Made by a program: the position numbers and the translations under genes. Shown here piece after piece: positions 15,356-24,517 of a stretch of DNA of 43,732 bases. Within the stretch, counting starts at the first letter, position 1, and every line of letters begins with the position of its first letter. The notes under the pieces are model-generated. The model was not told where the DNA came from. It saw only the letters and a list, made by a program, of their open reading frames with translations, and made no database searches. Source of the DNA: Trinickia symbiotica (GTDB taxonomy: Bacteria; Pseudomonadota; Gammaproteobacteria; Burkholderiales; Burkholderiaceae); the NCBI RefSeq assembly GCF_002934455.1, contig NZ_PTIR01000012.1, positions 157,265 through 200,996 of the forward strand, written 5' to 3'.

Positions 15356-16347
15356 GGCGATGCGTCCGGAACCGAAGGGGCGCCCGAGCCGCTGGAACGG
15401 CTTTCGGTCACTGCGATGGGGCGCGGCGTCGCGGACAGTGCGCGGCCACGAGTGAGCCAGCGCCCGGCGACGCCCAGCGCGGCAAGGAGATAGGCAAGCG
15501 CCGCCGGCACCCACATGATCAGTCCGCCGAGCTGCTGATCGTGGAGCGGGTCGAAGCCGAGCGCACTCGCGGGCTCGATGTACGACGGGTACCACAGCCC
15601 CGGTGCCAGGGTGATCAGTGCGCCGAGAGCGCCTGTGTGAGCCATCGTCGTGAAGAGCGAGAGCATCGCATGACCGCTGCGGCGCCGCGTGGCGCCGTCG
15701 CCGACGATGCTCCACCAGAACAGCAGTGCGGTGATGAGAAAGCTCGCATGTTGCAGCGTATGGATGAGCGGATTCGCCAGTGCGGCTTCGAAGAGCGCTG
15801 GCGCGTGCCACACCCAAAGCGCGGTTGCGTGCAGAATCCAAGCCGGTACCGGCGACACGATCCATCGCCAGAAAGCGCGCCAAGGGCGCGACTGGAAGAC
15901 GCGGCCAACGCCGCTGCGCGCGCGCCGCGGCAGCGCCCAGACCCAGATGCCGAGCGGCCGCCCTGCCACGAGCAGTGGCGCGGCGACGATCATCATCGAT
16001 TCGTGCTGCACCATATGCGCGGAGAAAAGCGCTTCACTCAACGAATCGAGCGGAGAGACGAGCGCGGCAGCGAGAACCAGCCAACCCGCGGCGAACGCGA
16101 TCAAACGCGCATCGCGCTTTGCGCGCCCGGCGTTGCCGCGGCTGCGCAGGCGAGCGTACCCGATCCAGTAAGCGGCGAGACTGACGGCGAGCAACGTCGT
16201 TACCCACGGTGTGAATTCCCAGCCGAAGGTCGGAGGTATCGAGCGTTCGGCGGGGGGCAAGGGATGCGCGAGCGCGGACGGCGCCGCGACGCAGGCTGCG
16301 AATGCCGTCGCGGCCGCCCACGCGCGAGGCCTGCGGCACGTTCTCAT
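15352..16347 (-). CDS. ctaG: CtaG-type (Caa3_CtaG) oxidase assembly membrane protein
   Basis: 331 residues from ATG 16347, which overlaps the previous stop as ATGA; ATGs at 16353 and 16368 would add 2 or 7 residues. The start is a signal-like stretch (AAATAFAACVAAPSALA) before HPLPP. About seven membrane helices follow, with histidine motifs in SAHMVQHESMMIVAAPLLV, WILHATALWVWHAP and HTLQHASFLITALLFWW, diagnostic of the Caa3_CtaG family. These proteins are needed for caa3 oxidase assembly, probably copper insertion. This family is distinct from the mitochondrial Cox11-type CtaG. The gene sits between a small membrane gene and the cytochrome c gene, overlapping both by 4 bp. Confidence 0.93.
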   Translation of the reverse strand: MRTCRRPRAWAAATAFAACVAAPSALAHPLPPAERSIPPTFGWEFTPWVTTLLAVSLAAYWIGYARLRSRGNAGRAKRDARLIAFAAGWLVLAAALVSPLDSLSEALFSAHMVQHESMMIVAAPLLVAGRPLGIWVWALPRRARSGVGRVFQSRPWRAFWRWIVSPVPAWILHATALWVWHAPALFEAALANPLIHTLQHASFLITALLFWWSIVGDGATRRRSGHAMLSLFTTMAHTGALGALITLAPGLWYPSYIEPASALGFDPLHDQQLGGLIMWVPAALAYLLAALGVAGRWLTRGRALSATPRPIAVTESRSSGSGAPSVPDASP

Positions 16348-16673
16348 CGGCATGGCGAAAGCAGCCATTGGGGAAACCACATCATCAGTTGAATCAATGC
16401 GCTCAGCGCACCAAGGATCGTCGCGGCGAATGCAAGGCATGCCGCGCGTGCGGCACGCGCGTCGTAGCTCGCCGGAAACGGCGCCGCCGTCGTGCGCCAT
16501 TTGCGGTATGCGAGCGTCGTGGCGAACAATGAAACAGCGAATGCGACTGCGCTGACGATGTTGAGTGAGACGATGCTATGCCGCGCGCAGGCGAGCTGGA
16601 CGAGCGCATAGTCGATGCTCTGCACGGCGAGCACCAGTGCCGGAGCGGCGAGCAGTCCGAGCCAGGTTTTCAT
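16344..16673 (-). CDS. Small membrane protein of the caa3 operon
   Basis: 109 residues with three predicted membrane segments (about 5-22, 36-54 and 78-100) ending in MMWFPQWLLSPCR. It lies in the oxidase operon, 48 bp after coxC and overlapping ctaG by 4 bp. Its place between subunit III and ctaG resembles subunit IV or accessory proteins of other heme-copper oxidases, but I see no motif to assign it to a named family. A role in oxidase assembly or stability is inference from context. Confidence 0.82.
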   Translation of the reverse strand: MKTWLGLLAAPALVLAVQSIDYALVQLACARHSIVSLNIVSAVAFAVSLFATTLAYRKWRTTAAPFPASYDARAARAACLAFAATILGALSALIQLMMWFPQWLLSPCR

Positions 16674-16721
16674 CGTGCCGGTTTTCCTCTTCCCTTTCGT
16701 TGCCGTTCCCGCACCTCGCCG

Positions 16722-17360
16722 CTAGTGCGGCAGACGCGGGGCCAGATAAATGACCGCATAGATCGGCGGCCAACTTAGGACAACGAAATACCAGTAGAGC
16801 GCGTTCTCGCTGACGTCGACGAACTGCCGCCCCTCGAGCGGCCCCGTGAAGAGCAACACGCCGAGAACGGCCGTATCGATCGTGTCGGTGATGAGGTGTG
16901 TTGTATGGAGACCGAGCAGAAACCAGACGATCGAGCCATATGAATTGGCATACCACTTGACGTTGAGCGTGGCGAACTCGAAGCCTCGCACCACGAGGAA
17001 TGCGAGCGCGAAGGCGAGACAGGCGACGAACCAGATCCGGCATGCGCGCAGCTCGAGCCGTTGCGCCGCGCGTTTGGCGAGCTCGTTCGGAGCAAGGCTA
17101 GCTAAGAGGATCGCGAGATTTAACGTTCCCCATAGCAGGTTCGGCGGTGGCGCCGTCAGCGGCCACGCGACGTTGACATCGCGAAGATAGAAGTACATCG
17201 CCACGGCGATCGCGAACGCCGTGCCTTCGATCAGCATGAGCCCTGCCGTGCCCCACCACATAAGGCTTCGATGACTGAAGCCGAACGTCGGCAGCTTCGT
17301 CACGTCGAGCGCGGTCGGCGCCATGTCGGCGCGCGTTCCGGTGACCGTTTCGCCGTTCAT
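16722..17360 (-). CDS. coxC: Cytochrome c oxidase subunit III
   Basis: 212 residues from ATG 17360, which overlaps the coxA stop by 4 bp; the frame continues upstream only as a coxA shadow. Five membrane helices are visible, as in short bacterial subunit III proteins. Recognisable blocks are the GLMLIEGTAFAIAVAMYFYLR helix, where the conserved Glu lies, WYANSYGSIVWFLLGLHTTHLITD with the family's histidine pair, and a final FVVLSWPPIYAVIYLAP helix. It stabilises the catalytic core of the oxidase. Confidence 0.94.
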   Translation of the reverse strand: MNGETVTGTRADMAPTALDVTKLPTFGFSHRSLMWWGTAGLMLIEGTAFAIAVAMYFYLRDVNVAWPLTAPPPNLLWGTLNLAILLASLAPNELAKRAAQRLELRACRIWFVACLAFALAFLVVRGFEFATLNVKWYANSYGSIVWFLLGLHTTHLITDTIDTAVLGVLLFTGPLEGRQFVDVSENALYWYFVVLSWPPIYAVIYLAPRLPH

Positions 17361-19309
17361 GGCCTGCGCTCCAGCGCGAGTGCTCGCGCATGATGACTCC
17401 GGGTCGGCCAGAACCAGACCGTCAACGTGATGACGACGGGAATCGAACCCCAAACGATCGCCCACGGCGTGAAGACCGAGCCGATGAACAGCACGGTCGT
17501 CGCGACGGCGCTCAAGAATGGCCAGATCGACGGTGTCGGAAAGAGCGCACGCAGATCTGGGTTGGCATCGAGCACCGTGGTGAGCAGCACTTCGCGCGCA
17601 TCGGCGGCAAGGCCGCTCACGAATGCCGGTTGGCCTGGCGGATCCCAGAGCGGATCGCGACCGTGCACGACGGGGATCGCATCGAAGTTGTGCGGTGGGG
17701 GCGGACTCGTCGTGGCCCATTCGAGCGTGCCCGCACCCCACGGATTCGCGCCCGCCGGGTTGCCATGCCGCCACGAGCGCGCAACGTTGACGAGAAAGAG
17801 CAGTACGCTCGCCGCGATCGTCCATGCGCCCACGGTCGCGACGAAATTCATCGTCGACCACCCCATGCCGGCCGGATAGGTCCACACGCGACGCGGCATA
17901 CCGTGCAAGCCGAGCAGATGCATGGGAAAGAACGCGACGTTGAAGCCGACGAAGAAGAGCCAGAACTGCCAGTGGCCGGTGCGCTCGTCGAGCATGCGCC
18001 CGGTGACTTTCGGGAACCAGTAGTAGAACGCGCCGAACAGCGGAAAGATGGCGCCGCCGAGCAGCACGTAGTGCAGATGGGCGACGACGAAGTAGCTATC
18101 GTGCAATTGCAGGTCGAGCGCGACGGAGCCGAGCATGATGCCCGTCATGCCGCCTATCACGAGAATGAAGAAGAAGGCGAGCACGAAAAGCAGCGGCGTC
18201 TTGACGTTCAGGCGCCCGGTGACGAGCGTGGCGATCCAGCAATAGATCTGCATGCCCGAGGGAATGGCGATCATCACGCTGGCAGCCGTAAAGAAGCTCT
18301 TGCCGAGCTGCGGGACGCTCGTCGCGAACATATGGTGCACCCATAGGCCGAACGAGAGAAACGCGGTGGCGATCAGCGCAAGCACGACGGCGGTGTAGCC
18401 GAACATCGGCCGGCGCGCGAACGTAGGTATGATCGACGAGATGAAGCCGAGGGCGGGCACGAAGATCAGGTAGACCTCGGGATGGCCGAAAAACCAGAAG
18501 AGGTGCTGCCAAAGGAGCACGTCGCCGCCGAGCGCGGGATTGTAGAACGACGTTCCGACGAGCCGGTCGAGGATCAACGCCGTGCTCGCGAGCATGATCG
18601 CGGGCATCGCGAAGATGACCATGAACTGCGTGGCGAGCGTTGCCCATGCGAAGATCGGCAGCCGGTTCAACGACATGCCGGGCGCGCGCATCTTCAGGAT
18701 CGTCGTAATCAGCACGATCGCTTCGAGCAAAGCGGAGAGTTCCGTGAACGTGATCATCTGCGCCCACATATCCGAGCCTTTGCCCAACCCATAGTCGGGG
18801 CCGGCGAGCGGCACATAGCTGAACCAGCCCGAGCGCGGGCCGCTGCCCAGCGCGAACGCGGCGTAAAGCATGATGCCGCCGAACAGGTACACCCAATAGG
18901 CGTAGGCGTTCATGCGCGGAAACGCGATGCTGCGCGCACCGACCATGAGAGGAATCAGATAGCCGGCCACCGCCTGCATGACGGGTACGGCGAAGAGAAA
19001 CATCATCGTCGTACCGTGCATCGTAAAGAACGTGTCGTAGACGTCGGGGCCGAGCAGCCGGTTGTCCGGCCGCGCGAGTTGCAGCCGCATGGCGAGCGCG
19101 AGCATGCCGGCGAGCAGAAAGAACATGAACGTCGTGGCGACGAAGCGGCGCGCGATCGTCTTGTGATTGACGGCCGCGAGCGCGCCCAGCCAGCCCGGTG
19201 GATCACGCCACGTTTGCGCGAGTGCGAGCCGCACGTTGTCGGGTGCGGCGGGCCCGTCGAGCAGGAGGCCCGCGGCGGGGGAGCGGGAAGCGTCGGCGCG
19301 ATCGCTCAT
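17357..19309 (-). CDS. coxA: Cytochrome c oxidase subunit I with C-terminal extension
   Basis: 650 residues from ATG 19309, which overlaps the coxB stop by 4 bp. Heme-copper oxidase catalytic subunit reducing oxygen to water. Core residues are visible: low-spin heme His in TMHGTTMMF, the CuB His and cross-linked Tyr in WFFGHPEVY (A1-type, with Glu), the CuB pair in LWVHHMF, and heme ligands in HDSYFVVAHLHY. The core (~12 helices) ends near residue 540; the remainder includes a proline-rich loop (TTSPPPPHNFDAIP) and two further helices, as in CtaD proteins of caa3 oxidases. Uncharacterised plus-strand frames across this gene are antisense shadows. Confidence 0.97.
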   Translation of the reverse strand: MSDRADASRSPAAGLLLDGPAAPDNVRLALAQTWRDPPGWLGALAAVNHKTIARRFVATTFMFFLLAGMLALAMRLQLARPDNRLLGPDVYDTFFTMHGTTMMFLFAVPVMQAVAGYLIPLMVGARSIAFPRMNAYAYWVYLFGGIMLYAAFALGSGPRSGWFSYVPLAGPDYGLGKGSDMWAQMITFTELSALLEAIVLITTILKMRAPGMSLNRLPIFAWATLATQFMVIFAMPAIMLASTALILDRLVGTSFYNPALGGDVLLWQHLFWFFGHPEVYLIFVPALGFISSIIPTFARRPMFGYTAVVLALIATAFLSFGLWVHHMFATSVPQLGKSFFTAASVMIAIPSGMQIYCWIATLVTGRLNVKTPLLFVLAFFFILVIGGMTGIMLGSVALDLQLHDSYFVVAHLHYVLLGGAIFPLFGAFYYWFPKVTGRMLDERTGHWQFWLFFVGFNVAFFPMHLLGLHGMPRRVWTYPAGMGWSTMNFVATVGAWTIAASVLLFLVNVARSWRHGNPAGANPWGAGTLEWATTSPPPPHNFDAIPVVHGRDPLWDPPGQPAFVSGLAADAREVLLTTVLDANPDLRALFPTPSIWPFLSAVATTVLFIGSVFTPWAIVWGSIPVVITLTVWFWPTRSHHARALALERRP

Positions 19310-20370
19310 CGGAGTGTGCCCAGCCAGGCGACGAGTGCCCGAAGGTCCGGGCCGGATAGGTTGGCGGGCGGCATCATCGCGCCCGGCTTGAACGCCCCGG
19401 GATCGCGAATCCACGCGGCCAGGTTCGCGGGATCGTTGACGAGCCGCCCCGCCGCGATCGTCTGCCGGCTCATCAAATGCGTGAGGTCGGGTGCCAGCGC
19501 GCCCGCGGCTCGTGTGCCGCGCACGGTATGGCAGCTCGCGCAGGCCGACTGCTCGAAGACCTGTTTGCCGCGTTGCGCGAGCGTATCGGCCGAATCGTCG
19601 GCGTTCGCACGCTGAGCGGCGGCCCAGGCCGCATAGCGGTCGGGCGGGTCCGCGACGACGGCAAGCGCCATCAGCGCGTGCTCGGTCCCGCAGAATTGAG
19701 CACATTGGCCTCGATAGATGCCGGGCTTGTCCGCACGGAACTCAACCGTCGATCGGATGCCGGGAAGCAGGTCTTTTTTCCCGTGCAGATTGGGTACCCA
19801 GAAGCTATGAATCACATCCCCGGCGGTGAGCGAAACGACGATGGGGCGGCCGACCGGGATGTGCAATTCGTTGGCGGTGGCGAAGCCGGGCGAGTCGCCG
19901 TCGGGAGCATAGTTCGCCTGCCACCACCAGTCCCAACCGACGAGCTCGATATGCAATGCGCGCGCGACAGGCAACTGCGAGAGGGCGCGGTCGGTCAGCG
20001 CGTCGGCAACGACGAGACCGACGAGCGCGACGACGGTGCGCCGCACGCCGCGTTCGGGCCGCGCATTGCCCGAGAGATCGGGCGGCGTCGCGACGTCGGC
20101 CCACTTTCGGCGCAGCAGAGCGACGAGAACCCCGGCCAGCACTGCGGCGAAGAAGACGGCGCACACGATCAGTGTGAGGTTCCACAGCCGCAAGATGTGA
20201 GCGGCTTGGATACCGGCGGGCTCGAGCGCGTCCTGATTGGGTAGCGCATGGGCGAGCGTCGTCACGCAAATCGAACCCGCCGTTGCGCAATGCCACGGCA
20301 GAACGAAGCGACGCGGGATCCGCGCGTTATTGCGCCGGCGGACCGGCAACGCACCCAAGCGACTTTTCAT
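19306..20370 (-). CDS. coxB: Cytochrome c oxidase subunit II fused to cytochrome c (caa3 type)
   Basis: 354 residues. A signal peptide (ending about LAHA, residue 42) and one or two membrane helices (~60-85, ~110-126) precede the cupredoxin domain. The CuA centre is complete: H188, C223, C227, H231 and M234, in VIHSFWVPN and GQCAQFCGTEHALM, with the tryptophan-rich GWDWWWQ electron-entry loop at 145-151. A C-terminal cytochrome c domain follows, with CASCH at 277-281 and a distal Met in PGAMMPPANL, which defines the caa3 type. It is the first gene of a six-gene operon; the upstream 228 bp is shared with the divergent NRAMP gene. Start ATG 20370 has only a weak ribosome site. Confidence 0.95.
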   Translation of the reverse strand: MKSRLGALPVRRRNNARIPRRFVLPWHCATAGSICVTTLAHALPNQDALEPAGIQAAHILRLWNLTLIVCAVFFAAVLAGVLVALLRRKWADVATPPDLSGNARPERGVRRTVVALVGLVVADALTDRALSQLPVARALHIELVGWDWWWQANYAPDGDSPGFATANELHIPVGRPIVVSLTAGDVIHSFWVPNLHGKKDLLPGIRSTVEFRADKPGIYRGQCAQFCGTEHALMALAVVADPPDRYAAWAAAQRANADDSADTLAQRGKQVFEQSACASCHTVRGTRAAGALAPDLTHLMSRQTIAAGRLVNDPANLAAWIRDPGAFKPGAMMPPANLSGPDLRALVAWLGTLR

Positions 20371-20564
20371 TCGGGAACGGGCATCGTGAAACGAACGCTG
20401 TCGACCCAGCAGATTTCATTCCTGCGGATCGGCCGAAGAGTGAAAAAGGGGCGGTTCCAGCGGGCAGTTCACCGATGGAGCCGTCGGCCGGCATACGCGT
20501 TGCTCCGTCGAGAAGGCTACACTCAAGCTATCGATCATCGGCGTCGGACGGCGCGATGCCCGGT

Positions 20565-20585
20565 GCCTCTCGCCTCTCGCCTCTC
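20565..20585. repeat. Three tandem 7-bp repeats upstream of the NRAMP gene
   Basis: GCCTCTC occurs three times in a row, ending 13 bp before ATG 20599. It occupies the place where a ribosome binding site would be, and none is seen. Copy-number changes could shift start-site spacing, although this is speculative. Confidence 0.6.
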
Positions 20586-20598
20586 GCGTGTGCAGCCT

Positions 20599-21921
20599 AT
20601 GTCGTTTGAACCCGAACGAAGCAGTGCGACGGACGAGTCGGCGATGCCCGAACGCCGGAAGAGTCTCAGCGCCCGAACGGCGTTGGACGTCCGCGAGGTG
20701 CTCGACGGCCGCCGCCGCGGCCTCAGGATTCTCCTGCCGTTTGCCGGGCCGGCCGTCGTCGTCTCGGTGGCTTATATCGATCCCGGCAACATCGCGACGA
20801 ACCTGCAGGCGGGCGCAGGCTACGGCTATGGCCTGCTCTGGGTGGTGCTGTTCGCGAACCTCGTCGCCATGCTGTTCCAGGCGATCTCCGCGCGCGTGGG
20901 GCTCGTCACCGGCGCGAGCCTGGCCAAGATATGCGCACGCAGCTTGCCGAGGCCGGTCGCCGCCGCGATGTGGATCGTCAGCGAGATCGCCGCGATGGCG
21001 ACGGATCTGGCGGAATTCCTCGGCGGCGCCATCGGGCTCGCGCTGCTCGCGCATTTGCCGCTCATCGCCGGCATGGGCATCACGGCCGCGCTCAGTTGGG
21101 CGTTGCTGTTGCTGCAAGGGCGCGGCTTTCGGCCGATCGAGTTGACGGTCGGCGCGCTTGTCGGCGTCATCGCAATCGCTTATCTCGCCGAGCTGATACT
21201 CGTACCGATTGATTGGCGATCGGTGGCGCGCGGAACGTTCGTGCCGACACTGGCCGACAGCCAGGCGCTGCTCGTCGCCGTCGGCATCATCGGGGCGACC
21301 GTCATGCCGCACGCGCTTTTTCTTCACTCGGGGCTAACGGGCGAGCGCATCAAGCCGGCGACGGAAGAGGACCGGCGCAAGCTGCTTCGTTACTCGAACG
21401 TGGAGGTCGTCATTGCCCTCGGCGTGGCGGGAATCGTCAACATGGCGATGGTCGCGATGGCCGCGGGCGCATTTCACGAAGGGCATCCTCAGATCGCCGA
21501 GATCGGCGACGCGTATCGAACATTGACGCCGCTTTTCGGCGCCACGGCCGCCGGCTTCTACTTGACGTCGCTGATGGCATCGGGCATCTCCAGTTCGGCC
21601 GTCGGAACGATGGCGGGTCAGCTCATCATGCGCGACTTTCTCGGCTTCGCCGTGCCGCTATGGCTGCGCCGTCTCGCTACCATGGTGCCGAGCTTCGTCG
21701 TCGTCGGGCTCGGTGTCGATGCGACGCGCGCGCTGGTAGCGAGTCAGGTCGTGCTGAGCCTCGCTGTGCCGGTGCCGATGGCCGCGCTGATCGCGTTCGC
21801 GTGCCGCCGGCAAACGATGGGCCCTTACCGGCTCAGCCGTCCGATGGCAGCGCTTGCGATCGCTTCCGCGCTTATTGTCATCGCGCTGAACATCGTGCTC
21901 GTCGTCGATGCGCTGTCGTGA
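20599..21921 (+). CDS. mntH: NRAMP-family divalent metal transporter
   Basis: 440 residues from ATG 20599. NRAMP proteins import Mn2+ or Fe2+ with protons. The metal-binding motifs are present: DPGN in helix 1 (VAYIDPGNIATNLQAGAGY) and MPH in helix 6 (IGATVMPHALFLHSGL). About eleven membrane helices are apparent. The reading frame is open upstream to 20248, but that region is the divergent promoter of coxB. ATG 20644 (MPERRKSLS) is a plausible alternative start, and neither has a good ribosome site. Plant- or Alphaproteobacteria-type NRAMP homologues vary in substrate, so the symbol indicates family, not proven metal. Confidence 0.88.
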   Translation: MSFEPERSSATDESAMPERRKSLSARTALDVREVLDGRRRGLRILLPFAGPAVVVSVAYIDPGNIATNLQAGAGYGYGLLWVVLFANLVAMLFQAISARVGLVTGASLAKICARSLPRPVAAAMWIVSEIAAMATDLAEFLGGAIGLALLAHLPLIAGMGITAALSWALLLLQGRGFRPIELTVGALVGVIAIAYLAELILVPIDWRSVARGTFVPTLADSQALLVAVGIIGATVMPHALFLHSGLTGERIKPATEEDRRKLLRYSNVEVVIALGVAGIVNMAMVAMAAGAFHEGHPQIAEIGDAYRTLTPLFGATAAGFYLTSLMASGISSSAVGTMAGQLIMRDFLGFAVPLWLRRLATMVPSFVVVGLGVDATRALVASQVVLSLAVPVPMAALIAFACRRQTMGPYRLSRPMAALAIASALIVIALNIVLVVDALS

Positions 21922-22008
21922 TCACCCAACATTCGTTCGACATCGAGCCGATGTACGCTGGATCATCGCGAAGCCGGCGATCGGTCGCGGAAAGCGCGAG
22001 CGGTCCGA

Positions 22009-22025
22009 GGTGAGCGTTTCCGGGA
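22009..22025 (-). repeat. Isolated iteron (reverse) after mntH
   Basis: GGTGAGCGTTTCCGGGA, matching the reverse complement of the origin consensus at all conserved positions. It stands alone, about 90 bp after the NRAMP stop and 18 kb from the origin array. Confidence 0.75.
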
Positions 22026-22189
22026 TCGCTTCGAGGATGAGTAAGATGGCGGGCGTCTGCTTGCCGCGAGCGATCGGAATTCGGCTCAGTCTCAGCGCGT
22101 GAGACCCGCCCGGCGAGCCTTTGCGGTCAGTCATCGGTGAACGGACGGCCGTTTGCTTTGTTCACCGTCGATGCATCGCTCGCCCCAAT

Positions 22190-22206
22190 GGTGAGCTTTT
22201 TCGGGA
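22190..22206 (-). repeat. Isolated iteron (reverse) before the aldehyde dehydrogenase
   Basis: GGTGAGCTTTTTCGGGA, again a full match to the reversed consensus. It ends 15 bp before the AAGGAG of the next gene, so bound initiator could affect that promoter. Confidence 0.75.
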
Positions 22207-22233
22207 TTTAGATATCTACCAAGGAGATTGATG

Positions 22234-23814
22234 ATGCAGATCACAGGAGAGATGTTGATCGGTGCCGAAGCGGTGCGTGGCAAGGCTGGAACGTTGCGCG
22301 CGTTCGACCCCGTGCGGAATGTCGAAATCGATCCGGAATTCGGTGCGGGCGATGCGAACGATGTCGACCGCGCCTGCGGGCTGGCGCGCGAGGCGTTCGA
22401 TTCGTTCCGGCACGCGCCGCTCGAGCAGCGCGCGCGTTTGCTGGAGTCGATTGGCGAACGGATCATGGCGCTCGGCGATACGCTCATCGAGCGAGCGCAC
22501 GTCGAAACGGCGCTGCCGAAGGCGCGACTCGAGGGCGAGCGCGCCCGCACGGTCGGACAGCTCAAGCTCTTTGCCGCGCTCGTTCGCGATGGCCGCTGGC
22601 TCGGCGCGACGCTCGATTCGGCGCTGCCCGAGCGCAAGCCGCTGCCGCGCCCCGACTTGCGCATGCGAAAGATTCCCGTCGGTCCCGCCGCCGTATTCGG
22701 CGCAAGCAACTTCCCGCTCGCGTTTTCGGTCGCCGGCGGGGACACCGCGTCGGCGCTCGCGGCGGGCTGTCCGGTCGTCGTGAAGGCGCATCCGGCGCAT
22801 CTGGGCACGTCCGAGCTCGTTGGCCGGGCTGTTCAACAGGCCGTGTCCGAATCCGGCTTGCCGTCCGGTGTCTTTTCGCTCGTGGTCGGCGCCGGCAACG
22901 CGATCGGCGAAGCGCTCGTCGCGCATCCGGCGATCAAGGCGGTCGGTTTTACGGGATCGCGCGCGGGCGGTCTTGCGCTCTCGACTATCGCGGCGCGGCG
23001 CCGGGAGCCGATTCCGGTTTTCGCGGAAATGAGCAGCGTCAATCCCAGCTTCGTGCTACCGGGCGCGCTCGCGACGCGCGGCGAGACGATCGCGAACGGA
23101 TTCGTCGAATCGCTGACGCTCGGCGTCGGCCAGTTTTGCACGAACCCCGGGCTGATCGTCGTGCTCCAGGGGCCGCACCTGCAGTCGTTCGTCGATGCAG
23201 CGGCGAGGGCGCTCGAGAAAAAAGGCGCACAAACCATGCTGACTGCCGGCATCGCTTCGGCCTATCGCGACGGCGTCAAACGGCGCACGGGCGTGAACGG
23301 CGTCAAGCAGATTGCCGAAGGGGCGGCGAGCGAAGCCGCGCATGCGGCGCTGCCCGTGCTCTTCGGCGCCTCGAAACAGACGTTCCTTTCGGAGCCGCCG
23401 CTCGAGGACGAAATCTTCGGCCCGACGTCATTGATCGTCACGTGTTCCAACATCGACGAGATGATCGATCTGGCCGAGCATCTCGAAGGTCAGTTGACCG
23501 CGACGCTGCATGTCGAATCGGACGATTTCGAGCTGGCGAGCAAGCTGCTGCCTACGCTCGAACGCAAGGCCGGGCGGATTCTCGCCAACGGTTATCCGAC
23601 GGGGGTCGAGGTGTCTCATGCGATGGTGCATGGCGGCCCGTTCCCGGCGACGTCCGATCCGCGCGCGACGTCCGTCGGCACATTGGCGATCGAACGCTTT
23701 CTCCGGCCTGTCTGCTACCAGGACTTGCCGGCAGCCCTGCTGCCCGAGGCGTTGAGAGACGACAACCCGCTCGGGCTCTGGCGGCTGCGCGACGGCGCGT
23801 TCGAACGCCGCTGA
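22234..23814 (+). CDS. Alpha-ketoglutaric semialdehyde (2,5-dioxovalerate) dehydrogenase-like
   Basis: 526 residues from ATG 22234, with AAGGAG seven bases upstream; ATG 22231 is adjacent. NAD(P)-dependent aldehyde dehydrogenase of the subgroup that oxidises 2,5-dioxopentanoate to 2-oxoglutarate in pentose, sugar-acid and hydroxyproline breakdown. Diagnostic segments are [37 protein letters not shown] (cofactor loop), [17 protein letters not shown] with the catalytic Glu, and GQFCTNPGL with the catalytic Cys. No other pentose or sugar-acid genes lie beside it. The subgroup assignment is by these motifs; substrate is inferred. Confidence 0.9.
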   Translation: MQITGEMLIGAEAVRGKAGTLRAFDPVRNVEIDPEFGAGDANDVDRACGLAREAFDSFRHAPLEQRARLLESIGERIMALGDTLIERAHVETALPKARLEGERARTVGQLKLFAALVRDGRWLGATLDSALPERKPLPRPDLRMRKIPVGPAAVFGASNFPLAFSVAGGDTASALAAGCPVVVKAHPAHLGTSELVGRAVQQAVSESGLPSGVFSLVVGAGNAIGEALVAHPAIKAVGFTGSRAGGLALSTIAARRREPIPVFAEMSSVNPSFVLPGALATRGETIANGFVESLTLGVGQFCTNPGLIVVLQGPHLQSFVDAAARALEKKGAQTMLTAGIASAYRDGVKRRTGVNGVKQIAEGAASEAAHAALPVLFGASKQTFLSEPPLEDEIFGPTSLIVTCSNIDEMIDLAEHLEGQLTATLHVESDDFELASKLLPTLERKAGRILANGYPTGVEVSHAMVHGGPFPATSDPRATSVGTLAIERFLRPVCYQDLPAALLPEALRDDNPLGLWRLRDGAFERR

Positions 23815-23877
23815 AGCGCGGAGCGCGCTTCCGTGCGGCAGGCGGGACGGTCCCGCGTGCCGCATGGGATCGGCTCG

Positions 23878-24480
23878 TCATCCGCCGACGCGATAGACGC
23901 GTCCGGTCTGCGCTCCTTCGACGCTGCGGCAGAATGCAAGCGCCGCGCGTTGAGCGGTCACGGGCTCGAACCCGCGAAAATATGCGCCGTAGGCACCCAT
24001 CGATTCCTCGAGCACCGTCGGACTCACGAGGTTGATCCGAATGCCGCGCGGCAATTCGATCGCCGCTCCGCGCACGAAGCCTTCGAGCGCGAGATTGACC
24101 GTCGTTGCGTTGACGCCGTCGCGGATGGGTTCCTCGGCGAGGATGCCGCTCGTCAGCGTGAACGAGCCACCGTCGTTGAGTTGATGTTGCGCGGCGAGCA
24201 CGACGTTGACTTGTCCCATGAGCTTGTCGCGCAAGCCGATCCAGAACTGATCAGCCGTCATGTCGCGAAACGGTCCGAAGTGCAGTTTGCCGATCGTCGT
24301 CACGACTGCGTCGACGCGGCCGATTTCGTGAAAGAGCCGTTCGACGCTCGGCAGGTTCGTCGCATCGACATGATGGTCGCCGTGCGATGCCCCGACTTCG
24401 ATCACTTCGTGCCGCGTCTTCAACTCGGCGCATACGGCGCGGCCGAGCGTGCCGCTGGCGCCTATGACGACAATTTTCAT
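23878..24480 (-). CDS. Short-chain dehydrogenase-like protein lacking the YxxxK site
   Basis: 200 residues, a Rossmann fold of SDR type with the cofactor motif GASGTLGRAV at 8-17 and the strand TLTSG carrying the usual serine. The tyrosine expected 13 residues after that serine and the following lysine are absent (the segment reads DGVNATTVNLALEGF), so catalysis by the classical mechanism is unlikely. This degenerate form occurs in a recognisable subset of SDRs with VNAAVEGFVR-like sequences. It follows the membrane gene at 24518-24979 by 37 bp in the same direction, and GGAG precedes the ATG. It may act as a sensor or non-canonical reductase. Confidence 0.85.
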   Translation of the reverse strand: MKIVVIGASGTLGRAVCAELKTRHEVIEVGASHGDHHVDATNLPSVERLFHEIGRVDAVVTTIGKLHFGPFRDMTADQFWIGLRDKLMGQVNVVLAAQHQLNDGGSFTLTSGILAEEPIRDGVNATTVNLALEGFVRGAAIELPRGIRINLVSPTVLEESMGAYGAYFRGFEPVTAQRAALAFCRSVEGAQTGRVYRVGG

Positions 24481-24517
24481 TGTTCTGCTCCTGCAGATGA
24501 TTGGAAGAGGCGGGAAG

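Noticed and set aside
17390-19615. Long plus-strand frames opposite coxA/coxB
   Set aside because: Antisense shadows of strongly conserved oxidase genes in high-GC DNA.
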